64,000 nucleotides of DNA. Origin: Desulfitobacterium_A sp034927245. GTDB taxonomy: Bacteria > Bacillota > Desulfitobacteriia > Desulfitobacteriales > Desulfitobacteriaceae. The translations under genes and the position numbers were made by a program. Each line of letters opens with the position of its first letter. The first letter of the stretch is position 1. The notes below the pieces were generated by a model that saw nothing but the letters and a program-made list of their open reading frames with translations, was not told the origin of the DNA and did not search any database. Where the stretch lies: assembly GCF_034927245.1 (NCBI RefSeq), contig NZ_JAYFQK010000011.1, forward strand, positions 1-64,000. The letters run 5' to 3'. Below are positions 16,722-24,978 of this stretch, in pieces.

Positions 16722-16908
16722 AGGAAACTTACTTCAGGTGGAGTTTAATTCATCTGAAGTTTAGTTGACTTATCCCCACAGAGGACAAGTCAGCTAAACT
16801 TGCAAAGCAAGCAAGCAAGCAAGCTTCCTATGTCCAGGGACTTAGCGCCACTTATCTCCCCCTTAAGAAGTGGGAGTCTCAGTGGTGGTTAGTTATCGGA
16901 TAAATTTC
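16722..16908. repeat. Dispersed hairpin repeat, copy A (with 57-bp insertion)
   Basis: Shares blocks with copy B at 27149-27266: GGAAACTTACT, AGTTTAGTTGACTTATCC, AGGGACTTAGCGCCACTTAT, AAGTGG, and GGTTAGT-ATCGGATAAA. Copy A has about 57 extra bases after GACTTATCC that form their own imperfect palindrome with it (GTTTAGTTGACTTATCC against GGACAAGTCAGCTAAAC). The core folds as TTATCC...GGATAA plus GACTTAGCGCCACT against AGTGGTGGTTAGT. Confidence 0.75.
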
Positions 16909-17085
16909 TTTATCTTTTGCAATATTAAGTCCCAAATTCAGGGATTTGTCATAGGTTTTGATGTCTATATTTGTAGAAAACATTGACTTTAAGCATGCTA
17001 CGTGATACTTTTTTGTAAGAGTCAGGAAGATAAGCAATCTAGTCCAATAAAAACTAGACGCTTATAATCTTTCAGGCTTGCGCAA

Positions 17086-17109
17086 AGAATCCCCAGACGT
17101 GGGGATTCT
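17086..17109. terminator. Hairpin after the DsrE-like gene
   Basis: AGAATCCCCA and TGGGGATTCT, a perfect 10-bp stem with a 4-base loop, 55 bases beyond the DsrE-like stop on the minus strand. T runs are weak on both strands. Confidence 0.5.
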
Positions 17110-17163
17110 TCTATTTGATTCCAAATTTTATTTGATTTTAGATTTTAAACGGAAAGTTAAGTT

Positions 17164-17640
17164 TTAAATGAAAAGCTGAATTTGCGATTCAAGGGCATCT
17201 TCCAGATATTGTTTGGCAGTTATGACTTCTACCTCAGGCAAAAGCTCTTCTTCCTTTAAACCCATAACTTCAACGGAAAGTTTACACCCGTAAAATTTAA
17301 CGCCCTTCTTACGTGCTCCGTTCAGGAAATCGGTTAAGGAGGGTGTTTTGTCATCCTCCATCATGTCTTGGAGCATTGCTTTGCCTAAGCCTGCGAAGTT
17401 CATTTTGGATAAGGGCAAATCTTCTATTCCTTTAGGGGTAACAAGCCCAAACATTTGCTCAAAAGGAGTTTTATCCTCAAAACTAAGCTTTTCGGGATCC
17501 CGAACAAGCATGAGCCCCCAGAAGGAAAAGAACAGGGTAACATCCATGCCCATTTCACGACCCGCATTTGCCAGGATCAATGCTGCCAGAGCTTTATCAT
17601 AGTCGCCGCTGAAGATCAGTAAATTCATTTTCTTATTCAT
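17164..17640 (-). CDS. DsrE/DsrF-like family protein (DsrE2 type)
   Basis: 158 residues, opening with the beta-alpha unit MNLLIFSGDYDKALAALILANAGREMGM. The family cysteine is in FYGCKLSVEVMGLKEEELL near residue 117; in DsrE-like proteins this Cys takes part in sulfur (persulfide) transfer. LFFSFWGLMLVRDPEKL is a hydrophobic segment typical of the DsrE2/peroxiredoxin-like group. A role in sulfur trafficking is inferred from the family; no dsr or tus genes adjoin it. GAGGAAGC precedes ATG 17640. Monocistronic. Confidence 0.75.
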   Translation of the reverse strand: MNKKMNLLIFSGDYDKALAALILANAGREMGMDVTLFFSFWGLMLVRDPEKLSFEDKTPFEQMFGLVTPKGIEDLPLSKMNFAGLGKAMLQDMMEDDKTPSLTDFLNGARKKGVKFYGCKLSVEVMGLKEEELLPEVEVITAKQYLEDALESQIQLFI

Positions 17641-17904
17641 ATTGCTTCCTCGTTATTTACTTTAATTTCTATTTCATTTTCTTCTTTATTTTCTTCAAAA
17701 GTTTAGAAAGTATACACAGGGTGTATTTTTCTTAAAATTAGAAAAACAGTCTCTTAAGTCATCATAATCCTCGTAATCGTGCACAATATATTATAATCAG
17801 CGGAATTCAAGATTTGACAAAATTCGATAATATACAGATATTATAAGTTTAGGGAAGATATTTTTAATTTTCGAAGAAAAATTAGGGTTAAGGAGGGCTA
17901 ATGC

Positions 17905-18177
17905 ATGAAAATCACAAAAACAGCACAGGCCGGAGCAGTAGAATCAAGTGATGTACTTATCACAGTTGCTCCGAATCTAGAGGGTGGGATTAAGGTAGAA
18001 CTCGAAACCAAACGAGTTATTGAGAAACAATTTGGTCGGCAAATCAAGAAAGTGATTCGTGAAACGGTTGAAGAACTTGGCTTTGAAGATGTAATCGTTA
18101 AAGCTCAAGACAAAGGGTCTTTAGATTATACGCTTCGGGCGAGAGTTCAAGCCGCACTGGAAAGGGCTGCGTCCTAA
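17905..18177 (+). CDS. citD: Citrate lyase acyl carrier protein (gamma subunit)
   Basis: 90 residues. Carries the 2'-(5''-phosphoribosyl)-3'-dephospho-CoA prosthetic group on the Ser of AGAVESSDV (Ser14). The remaining pattern ETKRVIEKQFGRQIKKVIRE and SLDYTLRARVQAALERA is typical. AAGGAGG precedes ATG 17905. First gene of citDEF; citE begins 42 bases later. The accessory genes for prosthetic-group synthesis and acetylation (citC, citX, citG) are not in this window. Confidence 0.92.
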   Translation: MKITKTAQAGAVESSDVLITVAPNLEGGIKVELETKRVIEKQFGRQIKKVIRETVEELGFEDVIVKAQDKGSLDYTLRARVQAALERAAS

Positions 18178-18219
18178 CCAGATGTTATAGATTTAAAATA
18201 ATGAAAGGGAGAATCGAAG

Positions 18220-18924
18220 ATGAGTCATAACAGAAGTATGCTGATTATTTCAGGAAATAGTCCGAAGCGGCTTCAAGATGCCTCTGTATTTAATCCGGAT
18301 CTACTTGTACTGGATTTGGCAGAGGGAGTGTCAAACGAGGAAAAAGATTGTGCACGCTTGCTGGTTAAAGAAGCCATTGGGTTTATGGATTATGAAAATG
18401 TCGATATTGTCGTAAGAATTAATACCCTTGAATCCGGTTTTGGTGCAGAGGACATTGAAGTTGTAGCCAAGGCTAATCCTGCCGCCTTAATGATTCCTCA
18501 GGCAAGTGTCAAAACACTTCAAGATGTCGAGAAACGGCTTGATAAGGCTGAGAAAGAGGCAGGATTAGAGCAAGGTAAAATAAAACTATATCCGGTTATT
18601 GAATCGGTCAAAGCGCTTGAAGACGTTTCCTCTATACTTGCCGCTTCAACAAGAGTTGCCGGTGTATTCTTCAATGGAGACGGATTAGCCAAAGAATTGG
18701 GCATAACCCGAACGAGAGAGGGCGAAGAAATTCTTTATGCTCGGAGCAAAGTAGCTTTAGCTTGTCGGGTGGCAGGCCTGGACAGCTTTGATACCCCTTA
18801 TAATGACGGTAATGATCCCGAGGGATTGGAGATAGATGCAAGTAAGGCGCATAACTTAGGCTTTAGCGGCAAAGCAGCCATCAATGGTCGTCAAATCGAT
18901 ATCATTCATCGCATATTTGCTTAA
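18220..18924 (+). CDS. citE: Citrate lyase beta subunit-like, short form
   Basis: HpcH/HpaI-type aldolase fold. In citrate lyase this subunit cleaves citryl-ACP to oxaloacetate and acetyl-ACP. VRINTLESGFGAEDIEVV, PVIESVKALEDVSS, the ILYARSKVALACRVAGLDSFDTPY segment and GKAAINGRQIDIIH are all family features. It is only 234 residues against roughly 290 usual: the protein stops just after the INxRQI motif and lacks the C-terminal helix region. The canonical DLEDAV reads DLAEGV and GAEDL reads NGDGLA, so one acidic residue is lost in each. It lies between citD and citF, so it is probably used, but the metal site deserves checking. Confidence 0.75.
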   Translation: MSHNRSMLIISGNSPKRLQDASVFNPDLLVLDLAEGVSNEEKDCARLLVKEAIGFMDYENVDIVVRINTLESGFGAEDIEVVAKANPAALMIPQASVKTLQDVEKRLDKAEKEAGLEQGKIKLYPVIESVKALEDVSSILAASTRVAGVFFNGDGLAKELGITRTREGEEILYARSKVALACRVAGLDSFDTPYNDGNDPEGLEIDASKAHNLGFSGKAAINGRQIDIIHRIFA

Positions 18925-18957
18925 TTAACATAATTGAATTGAAACGAGGGGAATGAC

Positions 18958-20502
18958 ATGAAAAATAGTGTAGGTCGTGAAATCCCGGAATATATTGAAG
19001 GATATGGTAAAGTTAAGCCTTTTGAAGGGGCCTTCGCCAACTATGGAGATCGTTGTAAAACAACTGTGAAACTGCGTTCCAAAAAACCGGGTGAAGTTAA
19101 ACTGATTGATACGATTGATGAGGTTTTAGATAAAGTAGGAATTCGTGATGGCATGACGGTTTCGTTCCATCACCATCTAAGAAACGGAGACTATGTACTG
19201 AATCTGGTCATGGCAGCAATCGCCAAACGCGGAATTAAGGATATTACCATTGCTGCAACAGGCATCTTCCCGATTCATGAACCCTTGGTCGAAATGATCA
19301 AGGACGGGACAGTTACGGGGATCAATGTTAACTATATTGCCCCCGGTCCGGTAGCAAAGGCGATTTCCAAAGGACTTTTGAAGAACCCGGCGGTACTTAT
19401 GAGTCACGGCGGACGTCCTCGCGCGATTGAAAGCGGTGATATTCATATTGATGTGGCCTTTATTGCTGCTCCGACGTGTGACGATTATGGAAACATGAAC
19501 GGCGTTTATGGAAAGGCCGCCTGCGGAACTCTAGCTTATGCAGTTCCTGATGCCCAATATGCAGACTGTGTCGTAGCAATTACGGATAATCTTGTTCCCT
19601 ATCCGGCTTGCCCGATTGAGATTACACAGGACCTTGTCGATTACGTCGTGAAGGTCGATTCAATCGGCGATCCCAATGGTATTGTTTCCGGAACCTTGAC
19701 CGTAACCAAGGACCCCGTCGGTTTACGGATTGCTAAGCTTGCTGCTCAAGTGATCGAAGCGACAGGCTATATTAAAGAGGGTATGTCTTTCCAAACCGGT
19801 GCGGGAGGAACCTCCTTGGCCGTTGCAGCTGAAGTCAGGAAATTCATGAAGGAAAAGAATGTCGTAGGAAGCTTCGCTGCCGGCGGAATCACCGGTTATA
19901 TGGTTGATATGCTCAAAGAAGGATTATTCAGGACGCTCTTTGATGTGCAGTGCTTTGACTTTAAAGCCATTGCTTCCTTGCGCGATAACGAAAAACACCA
20001 ATGGATGAGCGGTTCACTTTATGGCAACCCGCACAACAGAGGTGCGGTGGTCAATAATCTGGACATCATGATTTTAGGAGCTACGGAAATAGACACCGAT
20101 TTCAATGTTAATGTTGTGACCGGTTCTGATGGTGTCATTATCGGGGCATCGGGTGGTCATAATGATACAGCGGCAGGTTCAAAAATCTCGATTGTTGTTA
20201 CGAACTTAACCAAGGGACGTTTGCCTGTTGTGAAAGATAAGGTAACCACGGTTGCTACTCCGGGTGAGACGGTGGATGTCCTTGTAACAGAACGAGGAAT
20301 TGCCGTCAATCCGCGGCGTACTGACCTCATCGAAAAACTCAAAGGGACGGACTTGCCGCTGAAGACGATAGAAGAGCTTAAAGATTTGGCGGAACGTTTA
20401 ACCGGAAAACCTGAGCCCATTCAAGTGGGAGATCAAGTTGTAGCTATCGTTGAGTATCGGGATGGGACAGTCATTGACGTTGTTCGGAAAGTACTGGGCT
20501 AA
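18958..20502 (+). CDS. citF: Citrate lyase alpha subunit (citrate:acetyl-ACP transferase)
   Basis: 514 residues, normal length. Transfers the acyl carrier protein from acetate to citrate in the CitDEF complex. Typical segments: NSVGREIPEYIEGYG, VSFHHHLRNGDYVLN, SHGGRPRAIESGDI, FQTGAGGTSLAVA and ATEIDTDFNVNVVTGSDG. It begins 33 bases after citE with GAGGGG as ribosome site. Last gene of the operon; the convergent H-cluster protein gene ends 6 bases further with no obvious terminator between. Confidence 0.93.
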   Translation: MKNSVGREIPEYIEGYGKVKPFEGAFANYGDRCKTTVKLRSKKPGEVKLIDTIDEVLDKVGIRDGMTVSFHHHLRNGDYVLNLVMAAIAKRGIKDITIAATGIFPIHEPLVEMIKDGTVTGINVNYIAPGPVAKAISKGLLKNPAVLMSHGGRPRAIESGDIHIDVAFIAAPTCDDYGNMNGVYGKAACGTLAYAVPDAQYADCVVAITDNLVPYPACPIEITQDLVDYVVKVDSIGDPNGIVSGTLTVTKDPVGLRIAKLAAQVIEATGYIKEGMSFQTGAGGTSLAVAAEVRKFMKEKNVVGSFAAGGITGYMVDMLKEGLFRTLFDVQCFDFKAIASLRDNEKHQWMSGSLYGNPHNRGAVVNNLDIMILGATEIDTDFNVNVVTGSDGVIIGASGGHNDTAAGSKISIVVTNLTKGRLPVVKDKVTTVATPGETVDVLVTERGIAVNPRRTDLIEKLKGTDLPLKTIEELKDLAERLTGKPEPIQVGDQVVAIVEYRDGTVIDVVRKVLG

Positions 20503-20508
20503 ACTCCG

Positions 20509-21780
20509 TTAAAATTTACGCTGAAAAATCTGTGCCGATTCACCTTCGAGCAAACTTTCCACATCTTCTATCCCCAGATGATCTAGAAGTTCCATAACAT
20601 AGGGATTATTTACCGGCGTGAGGGCATGGGCTGAAAGACCATAAGCATTAACATGGATGGTCCCAAGTTCGGGCTTTAGAAGTGCCTTAGGGCCCCCGAC
20701 ACATCCTCCTTTACAGCCCATGCCTTCATAAAAGTTTGCGGTTATATCTCCATTGCTGATAGCCTGCAAAAGCTCCTTGCATTCACGTGCTCCATTGGCT
20801 TGAACGGCTTTAATTTTAATCGGTTTATCCGGTCTTAACTGGTCTAAAGTGTCTGAGATAGCTTTGCTGACACCGCCTGTTCGCGCATAGATGCGTCCCC
20901 CCGCTGAAGAATGTTCACTTGGAATATCCTCCATTTCCGCAGGGTTGATGCCTGTCGCCTCGAAGATTTGCTGGACTTCTTCAAACGTAAGAACCGCATC
21001 GACAGCATCACGGATATCGGGTTCTTTGGCCTCTGCTTTTTTGGCGATACACGGTCCGATGAAAACAACTTTAGCCTCCGGATGAAGCCGTTTGATCCCT
21101 CGCCCACAGGCGACCATAGGGGATACGGAGGGGAGAATATGAGGAACCAACGCGTGATAAACCCGTTTTACCATAGCGACCCATACGGGGCAGCAGCAGC
21201 TGGTTAAAACGAAATCCTCGTGGCTATTTACGGCTCTGTCAAATTCCAGGGCCTCTTTTAGGCTGAGAATATCAGCAAACATGGCGACTTCGATCATGCC
21301 GAAAAAACCAAGATGCTTAAATGCAGAGCGGAGCTGCCCCATGGTCACATTTTCTCCGAATTGACCGATGATGGCAGGAGCAACGATAGCGAAAACAGGA
21401 ACCTCTTTTTTCTTAAGAATATCAATGAGGGGAATAAATTCCTTTTTATCGATAAGGTTATTAAGGGAACAGGTTTCAATCAATTCACCGCAGTTCTCAC
21501 AGTTTCGGTCCTGGACGACAACTTTTCCTTCCATGTCGTAAACAATATCGTCAAAGAGGCAAGGTGCTTCTCGGTGAAGATCTTCTTTCGAATTGTCGTT
21601 TTCATCGTTCAATTGAAAAACGACTTTATCCGGATCCCCATTTCCCAGGGCATAATAAACATATTTTTGCGTCGTTGCATCCCCGTCCGCTTGAATTTCC
21701 TCAATTTCCTGTTCAAGATTTCCGTTGTAGGATGCTCTGACTAACCGATTAAAGATTTGCGCATAGGTCAGTTTACTCAT
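20509..21780 (-). CDS. [FeFe]-hydrogenase-like H-cluster domain protein, atypical
   Basis: 423 residues. The C-terminal two thirds resembles the hydrogenase catalytic domain, with three H-cluster motifs: L1 SCCCPVW, L2 IGPCIAKKAEA and L3 EGMGCKGGCVGG. The usual L2 is MPCxxKxxE and L3 ExMACxGGCxxGGGQP, so both are modified as in the putative sensory or non-canonical groups. One small Fe-S site is suggested by NCENCGELIETC (about residue 95); there is no full ferredoxin domain and no HydB/HydC neighbour. Role could be redox sensing or a modified hydrogenase. CAAGGGGG precedes ATG 21780; a 60-bp palindrome separates it from the next gene. Confidence 0.7.
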   Translation of the reverse strand: MSKLTYAQIFNRLVRASYNGNLEQEIEEIQADGDATTQKYVYYALGNGDPDKVVFQLNDENDNSKEDLHREAPCLFDDIVYDMEGKVVVQDRNCENCGELIETCSLNNLIDKKEFIPLIDILKKKEVPVFAIVAPAIIGQFGENVTMGQLRSAFKHLGFFGMIEVAMFADILSLKEALEFDRAVNSHEDFVLTSCCCPVWVAMVKRVYHALVPHILPSVSPMVACGRGIKRLHPEAKVVFIGPCIAKKAEAKEPDIRDAVDAVLTFEEVQQIFEATGINPAEMEDIPSEHSSAGGRIYARTGGVSKAISDTLDQLRPDKPIKIKAVQANGARECKELLQAISNGDITANFYEGMGCKGGCVGGPKALLKPELGTIHVNAYGLSAHALTPVNNPYVMELLDHLGIEDVESLLEGESAQIFQRKF

Positions 21781-21855
21781 TCATAATCCCCCTTGTTTGA
21801 ATCACATCATAGTTTGTCCGAATCAACAAGGAAAAATAAGGGGGATAGACTTTCA

Positions 21856-21915
21856 TACTTTATAAAAAGCCTGACGGAGTAATCATGATTACCCCGTCAG
21901 GCTTTTTATAAAGTA
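21856..21915. terminator. 60-bp near-perfect palindromic terminator
   Basis: A 22-base arm (TACTTTATAAAAAGCCTGACG...) plus a 5-base inner arm, with a single mismatch, around CATG. A and T runs lie on both sides, so it works in either direction. It should terminate the small membrane protein gene on the minus strand. Confidence 0.85.
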
Positions 21916-21967
21916 CTTCTATTGAATTTCTATTAAGTTTCCATTGAGGTTATATTGAATTTATATT

Positions 21968-22252
21968 TTAGAAGGAGCCCTCTGATTCGGGTTCTTCAGC
22001 CGAAATTCTATTATTGCGATAATAAAGCACAAGATCGGCTAACACCATGACAAGGTTAAGAATGTAGAGATAGATTACACCATCAAACCTATAAAAGATT
22101 TTGTTTAGAATTCCCGCGATATAGCCAATGATAACTACCATTAAGAAAAAAGCGCTTTTGCCTTTACTTGAGCGTGAGGTATATGATTTATAAATCGAAA
22201 AAGGCCAAGCGGCGCCAAAACAAACTAACATGATAATTTCGTAAATACTCAT
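21968..22252 (-). CDS. Small conserved membrane protein, three predicted helices
   Basis: 94 residues. Three hydrophobic segments: residues 4-20 (IIMLVCFGAAWPFSIY), 34-50 (AFFLMVVIIGYIAGIL) and 58-77 (GVIYLYILNLVMVLADLVLY), with a basic SRSSKGKSA loop between the first two. The layout resembles half of a PQ-loop/SWEET-like transporter unit or a small conserved clostridial membrane protein. Function unknown. Monocistronic, with the strong palindrome at 21856-21915 as terminator. Confidence 0.65.
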   Translation of the reverse strand: MSIYEIIMLVCFGAAWPFSIYKSYTSRSSKGKSAFFLMVVIIGYIAGILNKIFYRFDGVIYLYILNLVMVLADLVLYYRNNRISAEEPESEGSF

Positions 22253-22459
22253 TTAAACCACCTCAAACATATTTTGTCTTTTAGAATACGTTTTTTATTA
22301 TACAACGTTATGGAAGAAAGGAAAGTTTTTTAGCTAATGTTGCAAGGTTCGAAAAAGATAGTCGATTTACTGCGATCGATAAATAAATTAGAACTAGCTT
22401 TAGTTGGATGAGCAGTATAAACTTGTTATAATAACGGTGGAATTATGGAGGCCATAAGA

Positions 22460-23236
22460 ATGAAAATAGCAGATTATCACATCCATTCGCAATTTTCCAG
22501 GGATGGAATGCAGACCATGGAGGAGGCTTGTAACAAGGCAAGCCAACTGGGAATTTCAGAACTTTGTTTTACAGACCATCTTGAATTTGCAGACAATGAT
22601 TGGGTAGACTACCCTGAATATAGACGCTCGATCGAGAAAGCCCAAAGGAAATATCATAAGGAATTGTCACTGAAAGTAGGATTGGAAATTGGTTTTGATA
22701 AAAGGGCCAAAAAGCAGATTACAGATTATTTAGAGGGCAAAGACTTCGATTTTTTAATTGGCTCCTTGCACTTTATTGATGAAGTCGATCTTTTTAAGGG
22801 GAACTTTTTTAGAAGCGATCGGATCCAAGAGTCTGTCAGAGCGTATTTCCAAGCCCTGCTGGAAAGGATCACCCTCTTTGATTTTTCGGTTTTAGGTCAT
22901 ATCACGTTGTTCAAACGCTTTTTTGAACGGTTGCATGTAAGCCCTGCAGATTTTAACTGGAGTGATTATGATGATCTTATTCGCGCCATTCTTCAGGGCC
23001 TGGTGGATCAGGGCAAGGGGATTGAATTAAATACGCGTGTACCGCTCATTGATTTAGATTTTCGGATTCTCCGCTTTTATAGGGAAATAGGCGGGGAAAT
23101 TATTACCCTCGGGTCAGATGCCCATCATTATCGCTCTATGCACACGATGGAAGAAGGATTTCAAGCCCTTCGAGATACCGGCTTCCGCTATTACTGCGCC
23201 TTTGAACAGCGGAACCCTACATTTATAGCGCTCTAA
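22460..23236 (+). CDS. PHP-domain phosphatase (histidinol-phosphatase HisJ family)
   Basis: 258 residues. The PHP metal site is visible: DYHIHSQFSRDG (first His pair), FTDHLEF, the Glu in KVGLEIGF, GSLHFID, GHITLFKR, and the C-terminal GSDAHHYRSM. HisJ-family enzymes dephosphorylate histidinol phosphate, but no his genes are adjacent and such proteins are often broad phosphoesterases. ATG 22460 is chosen since GGAGG (22447-22451) lies 8 bases before; the in-frame ATG at 22445 overlaps that ribosome site. Its stop overlaps the last 4 bases of the convergent ABC gene. Confidence 0.8.
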   Translation: MKIADYHIHSQFSRDGMQTMEEACNKASQLGISELCFTDHLEFADNDWVDYPEYRRSIEKAQRKYHKELSLKVGLEIGFDKRAKKQITDYLEGKDFDFLIGSLHFIDEVDLFKGNFFRSDRIQESVRAYFQALLERITLFDFSVLGHITLFKRFFERLHVSPADFNWSDYDDLIRAILQGLVDQGKGIELNTRVPLIDLDFRILRFYREIGGEIITLGSDAHHYRSMHTMEEGFQALRDTGFRYYCAFEQRNPTFIAL

Positions 23237-24978
23237 CTCCACGTCAGCTTTTCTAAGGCCATATGGCTGCGATACCAATTATCCTTTTGTAAAAGCTCCT
23301 CGGGAGAGCCTGAATTTTTGACCTTGCCATTTTCGAGAATGACGACAGTATCACAGGCAATCATTGAGGATAAACGATGGGATATGGACAAGATGGTGTG
23401 AGCCTGACTCGCCCTTTGCAAAACAGACACTATTTTTTTCTCAGTGATGGAATCGAGATTCGCGGTAATTTCGTCCAACAGGAGAATGGGAGGGTCTGTG
23501 ACGATTGCTCTGGCGATGGAAAGCAATTGCTTTTGTCCTTGCGAAAAAAGAGTATCATGGGTGACCAGGGTATCAAGGCCGTTTTCTAAAGAAGCTACAT
23601 AATCCGTCAGACCGACAAAAGCTAGCGCTTTTTCAATTTGTTCGCGTGAAATGCTCTCATCCTGTAAACTGATCTGCTCGGCCACTGTTCCTTTAAACAA
23701 ATTAAAACTCTGGCTGACATAACCGAATATCCTGCGCTTCTCGAGGTTAGGGATAGAATAAACATCAAATCCATTGAGGGTGATACTCCCTAAAGAAGGC
23801 TTCATAAGTCCCATCACCAACTTGAACAAGGTGGATTTGCCAACCCCTGTTCGCCCTACAAAGGTGACTTTTTCCTGGGGGCTTATATGAAGATTGATGT
23901 TTTTGAGAACTTGAATTCCTTCTTCATAATGAAAGCTCACATGATTGAAGGATAATTTAACATCTTTCCGCGAGGGGATAATCCTTTCGGCACTCAGCTT
24001 TGCGTCTTTCAAGTTATCTTCCGGTTCACGGTAAAATTCATTGACCCGTTGAATACCGGATAAGGATTGCTGAATGTTTTGAAGCTCCATCCCCAGATTC
24101 TCAACGGGTTTAAATAAATCGGAAACTAACTCGATGGAAGCGGCAACCATCCCTAATGAAATTCCTAAATAATTCAGCTGTTCCGAGGAAAGAATGACGA
24201 TTGTGGCGATGACAAGCGCGCGGAGAATCAGGATGATGGGGGAATACACTGAGTCATAAAAATTGATTTTCTCAACAGTCTTATAGTTATCCAATAAATA
24301 TGCGGTATAATTCTTTTCCATATAATCTTCTTTGCTGAAAGATTTGATCATTCGGATATTGTTTAAACTCTCGGAAATATGGTTATTCACCTTGCCCACC
24401 AAAACACGGTTAGCAATTTGGGCCTTAAGCATCCTTTTTTGAAAAACCCGCGTAATGGTGTAAATAATAGGGAGCAGCAAGAGAACGATCAACCCTAGTT
24501 TCCGGCTGAAGAGGCCGATTGAGATGACAATACCAATGATTTTAAAGCAGTCGATGATCAAGCCGACGATGCCGTCAGTGAACATGGAGTTAATTGTATC
24601 GACATCGTTTGTAAAACGGGAGACCACGATGCCTGATTCATGGTTAGAGAAGAAAAGAGAACTCACTTTTTCTAGTTTTTCCATCATTCCGGTTCGAATT
24701 TCGCTGGTTATTTTTTGACCGAAAATGGTCAGTCCACCATCTCTGAGCGATCCCAAAACACCAATCAGAAAGAGTGCGCCGAGATAGGCGAAGGCGAAGC
24801 TAAGAAGGTTGTCCTTAGTTTTAGGGACAAGGTTATAATCAATAATCTGCTTTAAGATCTGGGGCGGTATGAGCGAGACAATAACGATGCCGCAAATCGT
24901 AAAGACAAGTAAAATATCAAGACGAGGGTTTTTCTTAAGAACGTTTAGTATTGATTTTTGGACTAAATTAGGGTTCAA
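23233..24978 (-). CDS. ABC exporter half-transporter, catalytically canonical subunit
   Basis: Six membrane helices (about residues 10-300), then a nucleotide-binding domain: Walker A GRTGVGKSTL near 371, Q loop YVSQSFNLF, signature altered to SQGQKQL, Walker B ILLLDEITANLD with the catalytic Glu, and switch His in SISHRLS. It forms a heterodimer with the upstream gene, as in TM287/288-like exporters, and exports a drug, lipid or peptide. Start TTG 24978 follows GAGGGGG; it overlaps the upstream stop by 11 bases, showing translational coupling. The 596-codon frame from 25023 is an unlikely extension. Confidence 0.85.
   Translation of the reverse strand: MNPNLVQKSILNVLKKNPRLDILLVFTICGIVIVSLIPPQILKQIIDYNLVPKTKDNLLSFAFAYLGALFLIGVLGSLRDGGLTIFGQKITSEIRTGMMEKLEKVSSLFFSNHESGIVVSRFTNDVDTINSMFTDGIVGLIIDCFKIIGIVISIGLFSRKLGLIVLLLLPIIYTITRVFQKRMLKAQIANRVLVGKVNNHISESLNNIRMIKSFSKEDYMEKNYTAYLLDNYKTVEKINFYDSVYSPIILILRALVIATIVILSSEQLNYLGISLGMVAASIELVSDLFKPVENLGMELQNIQQSLSGIQRVNEFYREPEDNLKDAKLSAERIIPSRKDVKLSFNHVSFHYEEGIQVLKNINLHISPQEKVTFVGRTGVGKSTLFKLVMGLMKPSLGSITLNGFDVYSIPNLEKRRIFGYVSQSFNLFKGTVAEQISLQDESISREQIEKALAFVGLTDYVASLENGLDTLVTHDTLFSQGQKQLLSIARAIVTDPPILLLDEITANLDSITEKKIVSVLQRASQAHTILSISHRLSSMIACDTVVILENGKVKNSGSPEELLQKDNWYRSHMALEKLTWS

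Larger units (their letters stand above)
16634..17163. other. 530-bp region without a gene
   Basis: Holds copy A of a dispersed hairpin repeat (about 16722-16910), a short run of AAGC repeats (16803-16822), and a 10-bp perfect hairpin AGAATCCCCA/TGGGGATTCT (17086-17109) that probably terminates the DsrE-like gene from the right. Confidence 0.6.
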
